From Polytrichum commune (taxonomy: Eukaryota; Streptophyta; Polytrichopsida; Polytrichales; Polytrichaceae): a DNA stretch of 64,000 nucleotides. Position numbers and translations under genes: made by a program. Numbering within the stretch: position 1 is the first letter of the stretch; each line of letters opens with the position of its first letter. Below are positions 1 to 10,743 of the stretch, one piece after another. The notes below the pieces were generated by a model. It ran no database searches. It was not told the DNA's origin and worked only from the letters and a program-made list of their open reading frames with translations. Location: the NCBI GenBank assembly GCA_950295325.1, contig OX485805.1, positions 20,323,501 to 20,387,500 of the forward strand. The letters are read 5' to 3'.

Positions 1-2145
1 ACTAGATTGAGGGTAGGGAGCAAGTGTCGCACACGGGCTTCATCAGCAGAGGAACGATCGACACAGTGGCAGGGTCGGGACGGTGACGCTCGATTCTGGT
101 CGTGGGGAGGGGATTGAGCGCCGGGAAGCAATTCGCGGAGGCTGTTGGCCACCCTCCAAAGTTTAGAGCTTGAGCCAACCCCACCTGGAAAAGGCGGCAG
201 CCCTGACCGGCTGCTCTAGTCGCAACTCCATTCCTTGTACCACATATTATAACTCTAACTTGCATTTCTTTCTCGGTACTGGTACTCCGAATTTCTCTCC
301 ACACTAGGCAGAAGATCCATTCCCTCTACCTCGAGCCACCAGCCTCCACCTCAACCGCGTGAGACGCTAGATCGACAAAGGAGGTTACCTTGGAGGAGGA
401 GAAGGTGGTGCTCCTCCGGGGAAGTGTCCAGGGACGAGCGGGGTGGTGATTGAAGCTACGGCGAGGTCCGATTTCATGAGGAGTACGGGGAATGAGTCTG
501 GCAGTAGCGCATATTGACTCGGGTGGTGTGAGTGCAGTAGGCACTACTCCTCGCAGTCCCACGGTAACCCATGATCACGATGCACTTTGTCTTTGTGCAC
601 TGCGAAGGAGACAAGGGGGGGGGGGGTTCAGTCTTAATGAAGTGGCGAAGGAAGTGACCTGGGAGTACCAACGGGCTTCGGCAAGTTGGTGGTGATAGCA
701 CTGCAGTCGAGAGGGCGTTCCTTGCATTGGGGTGAGGAACCGGTGTTTTTGAGCGTGGCTGCAGGAAAAAATCGGGGCTGTTTGCAGAACAAGGACGACG
801 AGGGAGGATTCTATGGGGGTGTTAGTAATGACCACCTAAGGGAAAGATTGGGGGTGCAGTGGTGGACGAAGGTGGCTCTGGACGGGAAGCGGGGAATCAT
901 GCTTGGGGGAAGTTGCGAGAGTAGAGGAGAGTTGCAACAGTCATCCAAGCAAGGTTGTCTTGAGTCGGCGATGGAAGGTGCAATCGCGGAAATGGTTAGG
1001 ACAATGCTGCATGAAATGGAGCTGCAATGGTGGAGCTGCAGCTACTAGGCTCGGTCGACCTTGGGGGACGACTGATACGGAAGGGAGAACAGGTCCCTCG
1101 AGCACAGTACCTTCGTCATTGACAATGGCAGCCTTGTAGATGATTGTGTGCCCTGGTAAAACCCACTTGGTGAAGTAGGAGGCAATAAAGGTATGCCCAG
1201 TGATTGGTGAGGTTCAACGGAAGTAGTGAGGTAGACTGTAAGCCGAATCCTTCGCATGTGAAGGAACCGCGCATTTCGACTAGGTTGTGAGAGGAATTCA
1301 ATGGATTCATAAGGGTAGGTGTTGTTTGGAGGTCAAGTATTTGTGAATGCTAATGTGATGCAATAAAGAAAGAAAAAGGTGTTATATACACCACTTCTCT
1401 CAATCTTTTCTTTGCTTGCACTTGTGATTGCGTAATGGAATGTAGCTCATGATCCCTCACCCGGACTAGGACGCAATCGAAGGGTGAGGGGGATTGATGC
1501 TCACAGTATGCTGGATCCAGAGGCTTTCCGCCTCAAGGATTCGAGGTGACAAAGGGGTGAGGGCAAGGAGTTCGGTTGCTAGGAGTCTGGTGGTTTGGAA
1601 TGGCGCAAAGCAGCCTGCCAAGGTGACTGGGAGGCACCTGGTTGTTGCTGTTGTGTAGCAGGAGCTTACAAACGGAAACATGGAGCTTCGACGGCCAAGA
1701 GTTAATACTGTTGGGGCCCGACGGTAGATTGTTGGACCCAGGAAGGTCTTAGGGATTTGATTAGCATTAGGATCTTAATAGGCTAAGGTAGGATGTTAAA
1801 CAAAAGCTTAAGTGGGTAGCCTTTTAGTTAGGAAGTTGGGTTGAAATAATGAGGCTTGGGCAAGTTATTTGTGTATTTGGCCGTGCTTAAATGCTTTAGT
1901 AAATGGTTAGGATAGTTAGTAACTCATTGTTGTAGAATTGAATATTGTGGGTGGAGTTAGTAACAGAGCAAGGAGTATTCCTAAATATTGGAGCCTGTGT
2001 TATTTGAATAAATGTGGTGTGTTCAATATTTACATTGTGAGAGTATTGAGAGCGAAAATTCAAGGCTAAGAGGAGCAAGCAAGTACATGTGAGCCATGGG
2101 TTTCCACCCGGATTACGACACTTAAGGGTGGGGGTTTGTGGCTGA
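1..2145. other. No gene recognised
   Basis: I see no reading frame here with recognisable protein motifs and no convincing exon chain. The short open frames are overlapping and compositionally unremarkable. A 12-base G run lies at about 615-626. A short perfect palindromic stretch (GGTGT TATAT ACACC) lies near 1378-1392. The stretch joins directly onto the 5'-truncated retrotransposon that becomes readable at 2146. Confidence 0.5.
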
Positions 2146-4204
2146 CAACTCACAGACCATGATATCTACATACTATATATAGATTTCAAAAATGCCTTTG
2201 GCTCAATTGACCATGCCAAACTCCTTGTTATCATGAAAGACTTTGGATACCCGCAGGATGCCGTAACCCTAGCAGGCAATATTTACTCACAATCCACCAG
2301 CACACTCGTAGGAGAATACTTTGGTAAAACCCAACCAATCCCCATACAAAGGGGAACCATCCAAGGAGACACACTGAGCCCCTACCTCTTTCGTATTTTT
2401 CTTGAACCGCTCCTCAGATGGCTACAACAAGGGAACAATGAATACTCCTTTAAAACCTCCAATACGAAAATAAGCTCAGCAGCTTATGCAGATGACCTAG
2501 CAATTCTGACTAATAAACTAACATCTCTCCAATCTCAATTGAATAAACTTGATCAATATTGCACATTGGCGGGAATGGGCCTAGGCATACCAAAATGTGC
2601 AGTCATTGGTTGCCCCAACAAATCAAAACTAAACCCACTAACCTTCAAAGCAAAACTACGAGAAACAAACATCAACTTTAGAAACCAATCAATACCCATA
2701 CTTAGCCAACATGAGCCATATGTCTACCTTGGAATTAGCCTAGTCCCATCATTACAATGAAATACACAAATACACATAACAACGATCAAACTAATAAAAC
2801 AATGTAAACTACTAATTACATGCCCAACTATCATGAAACAAAAAATACATATGGTAGATACAGTAATACGAGCATGTATCGCATATAGCTTTTACGCTGT
2901 CCCATACTCACTCCCAGCCATAAAGAAACTCGACAGAAAAGTAACTGCCCTACACAAAGCTATATGCGGCCTACCAAAGTGTATGTTGAACGCCGTTACA
3001 CAATTACCATACGATATGTTCGGCATGGAAGCATTCTCACTAAAAAATGCATACATCACATGCATAGGTGAACAACTCATTAAGGCCCTCGATGACAAAG
3101 GCAGATTAGGAAATATATATAACGGACTAGTAAAACACATACTTGCCAAATATGGAGGGGCACAAAATATAACGCGCATATCACACTACGACTGTATACG
3201 ATCCCCAATCACAAGGACTCTATTCCTACTTAAAACTAGTAGTGGAATTCACCTCAAGAGCACAATGGACAAATTCCCCCTCCTCCCCACACCACTAGAA
3301 ACACAATGGATGCGGCAAGCAAGAAACATACCAACAATAATTCCAGCACTATCCTTAAAATACCTACATAAACTAATATTACATAATATAACAAAAGTTA
3401 AACACATAACGCATCCCAACGGTACACCTAATGATGAATGATGAATTTAAACACTACTATAACCCACCCACAAAAATAGAAAAACTCGCATTAGACCAAG
3501 CTAGAACACTCTTTTGTAAAACCCCATGTCAAAGACAATGCCCAAATATGTGCTCAACACACATTACACCAAACACCTTAAAAAATGAATACTACATACA
3601 AAACCATAGCATACACACAAGATCGCGAGAACACAATAGACACCCTCTTCCCCTACCACCACTAGAATACCCAAAACCACACCCACACATCTTAAAAGAC
3701 CCCACACACTTCCCAATACACAACATACTTAATAACCGCCCAAGAACATACAAAGATAAATACAAAATCACAAAAAAATCACATCCTACTTATGCCAATG
3801 GACTTTCCCAAGCGAAGTAACTTACAACAAATGGCTCCCTCAAAGAGACATGTTTCCTTGGAACAACCAAAACGCCATAAATCATAATATCCTCTTATTA
3901 ACACAATACTATACTAGGAAACAACACCAACACTTTGTTGCCATACTACAATCAAACTTCAATAAAAAACAAATAAGAGACACCTGTTACATACCCCCAC
4001 CACAAACCATACCTCTTTGCCACATCCGCATTAATGAATGTAACCTAGAAAATGATATCGCCTACACACAAAACACTATTCAAACTCAATACGGAGTATA
4101 TCACATATATGATAACACTGGCAACCACTTGATCACCATTCCTGAACAAAGGCTAATATGACTACGGGAACAATACCAAAAAGCCGGTTGGACTTGGAAA
4201 CACT
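2146..4204 (+). pseudogene. 5'-truncated, broken non-LTR retrotransposon (LINE-type) ORF2
   Basis: The conceptual product is a reverse transcriptase that would copy element RNA at the insertion site. The frame opens at 2146. Motif A is visible as YIDFKNAFGSIDH (2176-2214), the template-switch region as IQRGTIQGDTLSPYLF, and the catalytic box as YADD (2485-2496). Downstream lies a thumb or connection region with a LPYDMFGMEAFSL stretch, then a Pro/His/Asn-rich C-terminus. Breaks are a TGA at 2758 where Trp fits, a frameshift near 3431-3441, another near 3793, and a TGA at 4159, again where Trp fits. The endonuclease part is absent and no poly-A tail is seen. The plus strand is strikingly rich in A and C. 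The last codons run into the 3' half of a hAT-like MITE. The family is non-LTR; the exact clade is not determined. Confidence 0.85.
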
Positions 4205-4245
4205 AGGATCTTGACCGATTATACCAAAAATCTTCCCGGACAGTG
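4182..4245 (+). mobile_element. hAT-like MITE, 3' fragment
   Basis: This 64-bp stretch matches the right end of the dispersed MITE family described at 12095-12320 (CCGGTTGGACTTGG, then CACTAGGATCTT, then an eroded CCCGGACAGTG end). The left half is missing. It abuts the final codons of the non-LTR pseudogene, so one of the two was truncated against the other. Confidence 0.7.
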
Positions 4246-4365
4246 ATGTTTTCTTTAAACAATATATCCATAGAATAATTTTGTCTCAAAACAATAACGA
4301 CTCAGGATCCGTTGCTGACATTCATCCAAACGGACGGTAATCATCTATCCACCCTGCGGCCCTCC

Positions 4366-4374
4366 AAACCCTAA
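4366..4374 (+). promoter_or_regulatory. Telo-box (AAACCCTAA)
   Basis: An exact AAACCCTAA lies about 190 bp upstream of the ATG at 4556. In plants this motif is enriched in promoters of ribosomal-protein, ribosome-biogenesis and snoRNA genes. That fits the snoRNA copies found in the same transcription unit. A single 9-mer is weak alone; the context raises its value. Confidence 0.55.
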
Positions 4375-4555
4375 TCGGCTCCTCAAGACCTAAACCCAGA
4401 CCTCTTCCTTATTAAACCCTGCCTCCAAGCGCCTGTAATGTCGCAGAGAGTTTTACATCGATCTGCCATCTTTCTTCCTCCTTTTCGAGTTGGTGTTGTG
4501 TTACGACGTGTCTGCACTCGTGGAATTTGAAGTCTTTGGATTGATTGATTTTGCG

Positions 4556-5044
4556 ATGGCTCCGGCCATGGTGAAGAAGAAGAAGATTTCCAAGGACGGT
4601 GCAAGCCAAAAGTCGAAGGTGAAGGTAAAGGTGAAGGTGGCGAAGAAGATGAAGGTGTCATCACAGCGTGATGAGGTTGAGAAGTCTCTGAAGATCATGG
4701 AAAAGATTGTGCACGAGGAGATGGAGCAGTTGCAGTCCGCTGTGTCGAAGGGGGTGCGTAGAAAGGAACGGGCTTATGGCCATGTCCTCGTTGCTGAGAA
4801 AGGAGGAAGTGAAGACGTGGGGTTTGAGGTTGCGCGAGCTGAAGATGACTCTGCAGTGATGATGAAGGTTGCGAAGGTGCAGCAGGATGATGTTGTGGAT
4901 CATCGTCCGAAGCGGCCTAAGGTTGCGAACAGCTTACGGTCGCTTCGCCTTGCTCTGAAGGCGAAGACAAAGCAGATGCAAGAGAAGCAAGTGTCGCAAA
5001 TGCTAATGAGCAAGGGTTTGGTTGCAGATGAGGACGATGACTGA
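4556..5044 (+). CDS. Lysine-rich basic protein of unknown function (probable nuclear/nucleolar; snoRNA host gene)
   Basis: This is an intronless coding exon of 162 residues. I chose the ATG at 4556 (MAPAMVKKKKISK) because the frame upstream is leader-like. Residues 1-35 are strongly basic with a KVKVKVKV run. Residues 40-70 look helical, possibly a short coiled coil (KSLKIMEKIVHEEMEQLQ). Two further basic patches follow (around RPKRPKVANSLRSLRLALKAK), and the C-terminus is acidic (VADEDDD). The patches resemble nuclear or nucleolar localisation signals. I do not recognise a family. A telo-box lies upstream. A good splice donor lies 225 bases past the stop (exon end 5268), and three C/D snoRNA-like copies follow downstream. 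I infer a ribosome-biogenesis context from that. The coding bias differs from the AT-rich surroundings, which supports a real gene. Confidence 0.7.
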   Translation: MAPAMVKKKKISKDGASQKSKVKVKVKVAKKMKVSSQRDEVEKSLKIMEKIVHEEMEQLQSAVSKGVRRKERAYGHVLVAEKGGSEDVGFEVARAEDDSAVMMKVAKVQQDDVVDHRPKRPKVANSLRSLRLALKAKTKQMQEKQVSQMLMSKGLVADEDDD

Positions 5045-5901
5045 ACTACGTGGAAATAGTTCTGCATGAATTTCTATCTACTAGAGCTATTGTTACCTGC
5101 GAAGTGGCAAGATTCTCCTAGCAACTCAGGGTATGCTTTTCATGCGCGACCTTTGACACATTCCGTCTACGCAAGCGGACATCGCGGCAGTATTTGAATT
5201 TGTATATGTTGGCGGCCTTGACAGGAAGCTGTAGGCATTAACAGGCGGCCCGTCCGACAATATCCATCGTAAGTTTCTCTTGTGCCCTCATTGTATGCTC
5301 TGTATGTGCCTAGGTCTTGAGGATAAACGGAGTAATGCAGGTCCATATTAAGTTGGATGGTGCCGAAATAGCGCTGAGTTCATTGTTTAATATTGTTTAA
5401 TTATAAATTGTAAGGGGGTTTCAATGTATGCCTTATTTGAATTCAGTATGCAAAATCTCCCGTTTATTGATTATCTGGTTTAAGGGATAAGTTGTACTGG
5501 TAGATTACCCAAAAGCAACACGTATGCATGATGTTAATGTGGCGGACATTCTCAAAATCAATGTATACCAAGATGTGGGTTTTGGACGGGGTGTTAGTTT
5601 AGCATGCTTTACCTTAGGGGTCTCCTGTACCTGTCTTAGTAGGCAACCTGTATCATCAATGCTGTACCCTTCCGTTTCCTTGTGGTTGCAGCCCTCAAAG
5701 TGTTGCTCCGTATGTGTTTGTGGATCCTTTTCAGGTAAGGAGATGTAGCGTGAACCTAATGTTGCCAGAGCTCTGAGGGCGGGTATGTTTCTTTTCAGGG
5801 TATTGCCTAGTTTTCATGAGCTTGTATTGGTAGTTTGTTGTTTTCTCGCTATCGAAGACTACATTGAAGGTGGACACGAATTGGGAATACCTCTTCGGAG
5901 T

Positions 5902-6002
5902 GGATCCAGATGATGAAGATACTTTTCCCAGATCGAGACTCTTGGTTCACAAGAGGTCTTGCAATGTGATGGGCATTATGTCATAGTTACACTGATGGTT
6001 CC
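5902..6002 (+). ncRNA. C/D-box snoRNA, copy 1 of 3
   Basis: Box C is ATGATGA (5910-5916) and box D is CTGA (5992-5995). The flanks can form a terminal stem (GGATCCA before box C, TGGTTCC after box D, one mismatch). A C'-like GTGATGG lies at 5966-5972. An internal hairpin CTCTTG/CAAGAG lies at 5939-5955. The sequence just before box D, GTCATAGTTAC, is exactly complementary to GUAACUAUGAC, part of the near-universal large-subunit rRNA core. Counting five bases from box D, the predicted 2'-O-methylated residue is the second A of GUAAC; the count could be off by one. It probably acts in the nucleolus and is processed from an intron. Confidence 0.75.
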
Positions 6003-6103
6003 TCTTCCATAAGCATCTGGAGTTGATTGAACTGATTTTGAGAAAACTAAGATATTCCTGAATGATATTTGTGTTAGAGGCTTTTGAAGTAAGCAGTTCG
6101 AGT

Positions 6104-6204
6104 TGATCCAGTTGATGAAGACAAATTTCCCAAAATAAGTCTCTTGGTTCACAAGAGTTTTTGTCAAATGATGGGCATTATGTCATAGTTACACTGATGG
6201 TTCC
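6104..6204 (+). ncRNA. C/D-box snoRNA, copy 2 of 3
   Basis: This copy has the same architecture as copy 1: box C TTGATGA (6112-6118), C' ATGATGG, the same guide GTCATAGTTAC, and box D CTGA (6194-6197). The internal hairpin CTCTTG/CAAGAG is unchanged. The first base of box C departs from the R consensus, and the terminal stem is weaker than in copy 1. It starts 202 bases after copy 1, with unrelated sequence between them. Confidence 0.7.
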
Positions 6205-6259
6205 TCAATGCTTTGTGTAGCTATTCTCGTAGGGTAGAAATCACTCTTGCTGTTGGAGT

Positions 6260-6360
6260 TGATCCAGTTGATGAAGACAATCTTCCCAGAATAAGGCTCT
6301 TGTTTCCCAAGGGTTCTTGTCAAATGATGGGCATTATGTCATAGTTACACTGATGGCTCC
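6260..6360 (+). ncRNA. C/D-box snoRNA, copy 3 of 3
   Basis: Box C is TTGATGA (6268-6274), C' is ATGATGG, the guide is GTCATAGTTAC, and box D is CTGA (6350-6353). The internal hairpin here reads CTCTTG/CAAGGG. The changes relative to copies 1 and 2 keep every pair by using G-U, which argues for selection on RNA structure rather than a chance repeat. The copy lies about 90 bases upstream of the last acceptor, a usual distance for intronic snoRNAs. Confidence 0.7.
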
Positions 6361-6664
6361 TCCACGGTTTGTTTATTCTATTTACCTAGAATAGCAAGTA
6401 CTCTTGGTATTGTAGTCACTCATTCTATGGTCCATTCTTACTCTGTTTCAGGTGCAGAGACGTGATCCCTGGACAGTATTTTTGGCTGGGAGGGAAGAGC
6501 TCAGTTGCTTCTTCGAGAGCTGTAGTAGTCATGCAGATTATAAAATTTTAAGTAGCTCTCTACAGAACTATACTTGTGGTGTACCAATGCTAACTGCAAG
6601 ATAAATGCTCATTATTCATCAGCTGTAAAGCTACTGCATCGTATCATTTGCACGCGAATTTCTG

Positions 6665-6670
6665 AATAAA
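6665..6670 (+). terminator. Poly(A) signal AATAAA
   Basis: AATAAA lies in the last inferred exon, followed by a T-rich stretch. It would end the 4.3-6.7 kb transcription unit. Confidence 0.45.
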
Positions 6671-6699
6671 GTTTTTACACGATTGAACCTCTCTGTATC

Positions 6700-8329
6700 C
6701 ACCATATGTTTGAATTGTGGCTTCTCCTAGTCTTCCCTGTTCTCAGTTAGTATAAATCTTTTGAATGCATTTTTGATTGATGGTGTGAGAATCGCCTGCG
6801 CTGCTAGGTTTGCTTACCTTCTCGTCCACGTGGATCGGATAAGTTGTACGTTTGATATGCTACACTATTGAACATACTACATTGCTACACATGACGTAAA
6901 ATAAGTTTATTCAACGACTATACCTAAATCAAATAGAAATATGTCATCGTCACTTGAGCTATCCGTGTATAGAACCATGAAGTACGGTTCCCAGCAGTTG
7001 GAAAAATGCGATACATGCACCGTTAATATCATACTAGACTCACCGGCTATGGAAAATTGTACAAAATGACAGTCATGCGCTGTAATCGGGACGTTGCTAC
7101 CAACTACTGCTGGACATGAATTGTTCGTATCTGGCGCTAGACCTTACCCCAAACTTACATTCGAGCAGTACATTCTTCCCCACATCTGAATTGGGGGCGC
7201 CAACAAATTGCCTTTACTTCTATGTGATGAAAGATAAAACATATTGCCGACATTAAGTATCCACAAAATGCCCAACGACAAAAAGCATACTGTGAGCAAA
7301 CTAAGATCACTTCTCTATACACTCCTTTGAACAAACTTTTGCAAACTTGGGATGGTCTAAACGAAGTCACTGCAAGTTACTGTCACCAACAGAGATCACT
7401 TCAACCGAATTAAATTTACTGTCATGCCAAGGAGTTCTACAGTAATGTGAGCCTGCTCGAATCTGCCAGTGAGATGGGCTACTGGGCCCCCAAAGGCCTT
7501 GTTTGTCGCTGAAGTGTTGGATGCGCACTTCCTTCCGATTTCCCTCCCCACCGAGCCGATGTGGCGGGCCTGCCTGCTTGGCACTCGGTGCGTGGCACTC
7601 CCTTTGCCCGCCAAGTGGCAAGGATCTTCTTCCTCGGAGCCCTTAATCCACTGCCCACCCTCTCTTAATCTTGTGTAGACGCAGCCTTCAATTCCAACAA
7701 TCCACTCCCACCTTGTCTTCATCTCTAGCATCATTCTCGTCGGTGAGTAAACCCTCATTGCAGATCTCAAACCCCTACAACATCACATTGCTTGAATTTT
7801 TGTTCTCCCTTGGCCGGTTGTGGTCGATGTCCATGATGTTCTGACCACTTCGCTGATCATCCATGCCACCAGCCGGGGTACTTTAGGAGTAGGTTTCGGT
7901 GATTTTGGGTATGTCAAGTGGTTGAGCTTCGTGTGCACTTGGACTTCTTAGCTTGTTTGGCGCTTATTGTAGGGAGGGGGTTAAGTCACTCTTTAGTTCG
8001 TCGGTGTTGCTGCAGGTAAGTTGGGTGCTCTAGTCTGATGGTCTTCTAAGTGGACCTTTCTGTCATCTAAGTGGACCAATCTGCTTGGGAATCAATTGTG
8101 CACCTCTCTGTCATATTTTGTTTTGCTTTGTTTTGTGTTTCTCTCTTGTTGGAGAAACCCTGAAAGGTGTGTTTGTAGTTTAGGTTGCAGTTATGGGCAT
8201 CCGAAGGAACTCTTGTTTGTTGGATCACATCGATCGATGTATGCCATTTTATTTGAAGTCTCATTATGGCCGGTTCTGTGAGTAGGTTCATATCAGGTTG
8301 AAGGTGTAAGGTTGTCGAGAATAGACATA
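6700..8329 (+). other. Intergenic region and probable 5' leader with intron of the PARP-finger gene
   Basis: No protein motif is found. From about 7480 the composition turns GC-richer and CT-rich (7600-7740), like a plant 5' leader. A donor GTGAGT follows TCTCGTCG near 7740, and acceptor-like GCAG sites occur up to about 8016. A leader intron is therefore likely, but the first exon cannot be fixed. The ATG at 8330 is the first start in the zinc-finger frame. Confidence 0.35.
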
Positions 8330-10743
8330 ATGACAACAGAAGAAGCAGTACCGGCGCATAAGCCATGGAAGGCTGAGTACGCCAAGAGTGGCCGCTCTTC
8401 CTGCCGGACATGCAAAGAGTCCATCGGAAAAGATGCGTTCCGCTTCGCCAAGATTCAACCTGCCCACCATTTTGAGGGTTTGATGTCTGTAAGTTCACAT
8501 AACAATTCATTTGCACAACGCCGCTTAACCTCTATGCCATGAACTAACAAAAAAATCTTATTTATAAGTTTAATGTGTGAGGAAAATGAAACCACTGCAA
8601 AAGGTCACGATCAGTTTGATTATTTCCATGGCCATGTTGTCTCTTGCTCTGCTCATTGTGGCTCTGTATCCTTACACACTGACAGATTCATGTTTTGGAA
8701 TGTGAACAGCAATGGCACCACGCGAGTTGCGTCTTTAAGAAAGAAGATCAAATCAACTCGTACGTTCTTCCAAATACTGCCGATGGTTACTGTATACTTG
8801 TGTGTCGTTATGGCCAAAATCATGTTAATTATCTTGGTAAAATCAACTACCAGAATTAGGTCATTCTTACATTAGGTCACCGTAGTTCCCAAGACATGAC
8901 TAGCATCTTTGACGTAGATGTGCTGACTAACCAGGAGATGCAACAGTCACCGATACGTGTTTGGGTATCTGTAGGTTGGACGAAGTGGAAGGCTTAGAAG
9001 ACTTGCGAGCAGCTGACCTACAGAACCTTCGGAAGTACATTGAAGGTTGGCATCAAATTTCTCAAGGAATGGCATCAAGAGTAGCCTACTGTCATTTTGA
9101 GAGGGTGTAATTGATCAACTTGTATTCTGGGTTTGAGATGATGCGTCATTCATGGTACATGAAATTACTAATAAGAGGTCTGATGGCAAAGGATGTTATT
9201 GGGTTGATGATACTTTCCTCATGTTCAGGTTATTACTGATGGCGAATCCCATAATAAGTACATAAACGATCTCTAGTGCAGTTGCAGAGCAATAAAATAT
9301 AGACATATTTGCACTTTGTATACACTTAACATGAATTGGACGCTGGGCAGGTTCCCTGAAAGTGGTGGATGATGAGGTTGACAAGGGAAAGTCAGTTGTT
9401 CCGACACCTGCAGCGGGAGGTGTTGAAGACAACAGTGGAGAATACGAAATTGAAACTGCGAAGAGCTCCCGATCTGTTTGCAAAAGCTGCAATGAGAAGA
9501 TTGAGAAGGGACATGTAAGTACATATAGTTTTTCTTACATGGAAGAACATATCTTTCTGTTCATGTATGTTAACATATCCCTGTTTCTCACCATAGCAAT
9601 CCTTCAAATCAGAGTTTGCAGCGACTCATTTAATTAACCGCAGCATGACATGAAGTAATCAACGTAGCATTCTGCTACAGATACTGGTTTTATTTTCCTC
9701 CGTGGCTATTAATTGTCATCCTTTTTGCTTGAAAAGACACCATACAATTAAGCCGTACTACAGTATACCTCAGAATGTCAGAATCATGCGTTGATGTGAA
9801 TGTCAATGTACTGTGCATGCAGGTTCGTGTTGCAACCATGGTTGACAATCCTCGGTTTCGTGGAAAGCAGCCTGCATGGCGTCATGTGCAGTGCTTCCTG
9901 GAGACAGGATGGTGGTCAAGCCCCATGGGGGCAATGGCAGGCTGGGATAATCTCTCGGTGAAGGACCAGGGTGAAGTTGCAGCTCTTGCTAAAGCTTCTC
10001 CAGGTACTTCTCAACCACTATTTGCTCAAGATGCTCCATGCTTGATCTGGATCATATGCAAGTTTGATTAAGTATGTACTAAATATCTGATTTAAGGTGG
10101 CATTAGAGTTGGCGTGCCATGTAATTTTACAGTGGTCTTCGTGGCTTGTCATGTAGCACCAAGTGTCATCATTGTCATGTCATGCCACCCAGTGATTGCA
10201 AGACGATCAATGATGAATAGTGTGGGCCACACTTAATTGTTTTTCTAGCGTAGCCCTCTTAACCTCCAGAAGTTCTTGAAATCTGTGGTTTCTTATCTAA
10301 GATCTGGTAATCGATCTGAACTAGAGGTGAATTCAGCAGATGCAAATTGCCATCTGCATTTGCCCTTTCTACTTCTGGTAGATCCTTGTTGTAGTAGATC
10401 CTGGTTCGCTTTGGATATCAATACGAAATCTTAGCATACCATGATCAACAAATCAAAGAAACATGTGAATGAGGTTCTTTGACACAGCAAAGAACTTATA
10501 TTGTTTCTGGAATGATTTTCAGGAGAATGCAGATGCTGATCATCTGTGATAAATCTTACAGGGGTCAAAGAGGGGAAGGTTGTGGAGAAACTTGGAAGTC
10601 CCAGAAAAAGTCCCACAAAGGAGAGCAAGAGAAAGCATGATACCATGGCGACCACAAGCCCAGTCAAGTCCCCTCGTCTTTCAAAAGCAGCCGAGAAGGT
10701 GGTTGATGCTGTAAAGAAGAAAACAACAAAGAAATCTAAGTGA
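8330..10743 (+). CDS. Protein with two PARP-type zinc fingers and a lysine-rich tail (268 aa)
   Basis: Six exons join in frame: 8330-8488, 8710-8759, 8975-9045, 9351-9514, 9823-10003 and 10562-10743. All introns are GT-AG and every junction phase agrees. Finger 1 has Cys25, Cys28, His57 and Cys60 (C-x2-C-x28-H-x2-C), followed by the family-typical VEGLEDLR stretch. Finger 2 has Cys137, Cys140, His169 and Cys172 with the same spacing, then WWSSPMG. The tail from about 209 is Lys/Ser/Pro-rich with SPRKSPTK and SPVKSPR repeats and no catalytic domain. Such fingers bind DNA nicks and breaks in PARP1, DNA ligase III and plant 3'-phosphatase (ZDP). There is no room for an ADP-ribosyltransferase, WGR or phosphatase domain before the stop. 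The product is probably a nuclear DNA-damage-sensing or chromatin adaptor; its partner is unknown. It looks intact and expressed. Confidence 0.88.

Larger units (their letters stand above)
5269..6690 (+). other. Spliced 3' untranslated part of the basic-protein gene, host of snoRNA copies
   Basis: Consensus splice signals can be read in order: donor GTAAGT at 5269; acceptor before 5692; a 43-nt exon 5692-5734; donor GTAAGG at 5735; acceptor before 5799; a polypyrimidine acceptor (CTCTGTTTCAG) before 6452; and AATAAA at 6665-6670. On this model the three snoRNA-like units at 5902-6360 lie in an intron upstream of the last exon. The exon between 5799 and its donor is not fixed. An alternative is a separate non-coding snoRNA host transcript starting after the coding exon. 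Confidence 0.45.

Noticed and set aside
492-1139. Several overlapping open frames on both strands near the left edge
   Set aside because: They overlap each other in all phases, include a G-run translation and low-complexity residues, and show no motif. They look like chance.
7396-7770. Minus-strand frame of 124 codons upstream of the PARP-finger gene
   Set aside because: It runs antisense through the probable CT-rich 5' leader, has no motif, and is best explained by leader composition.
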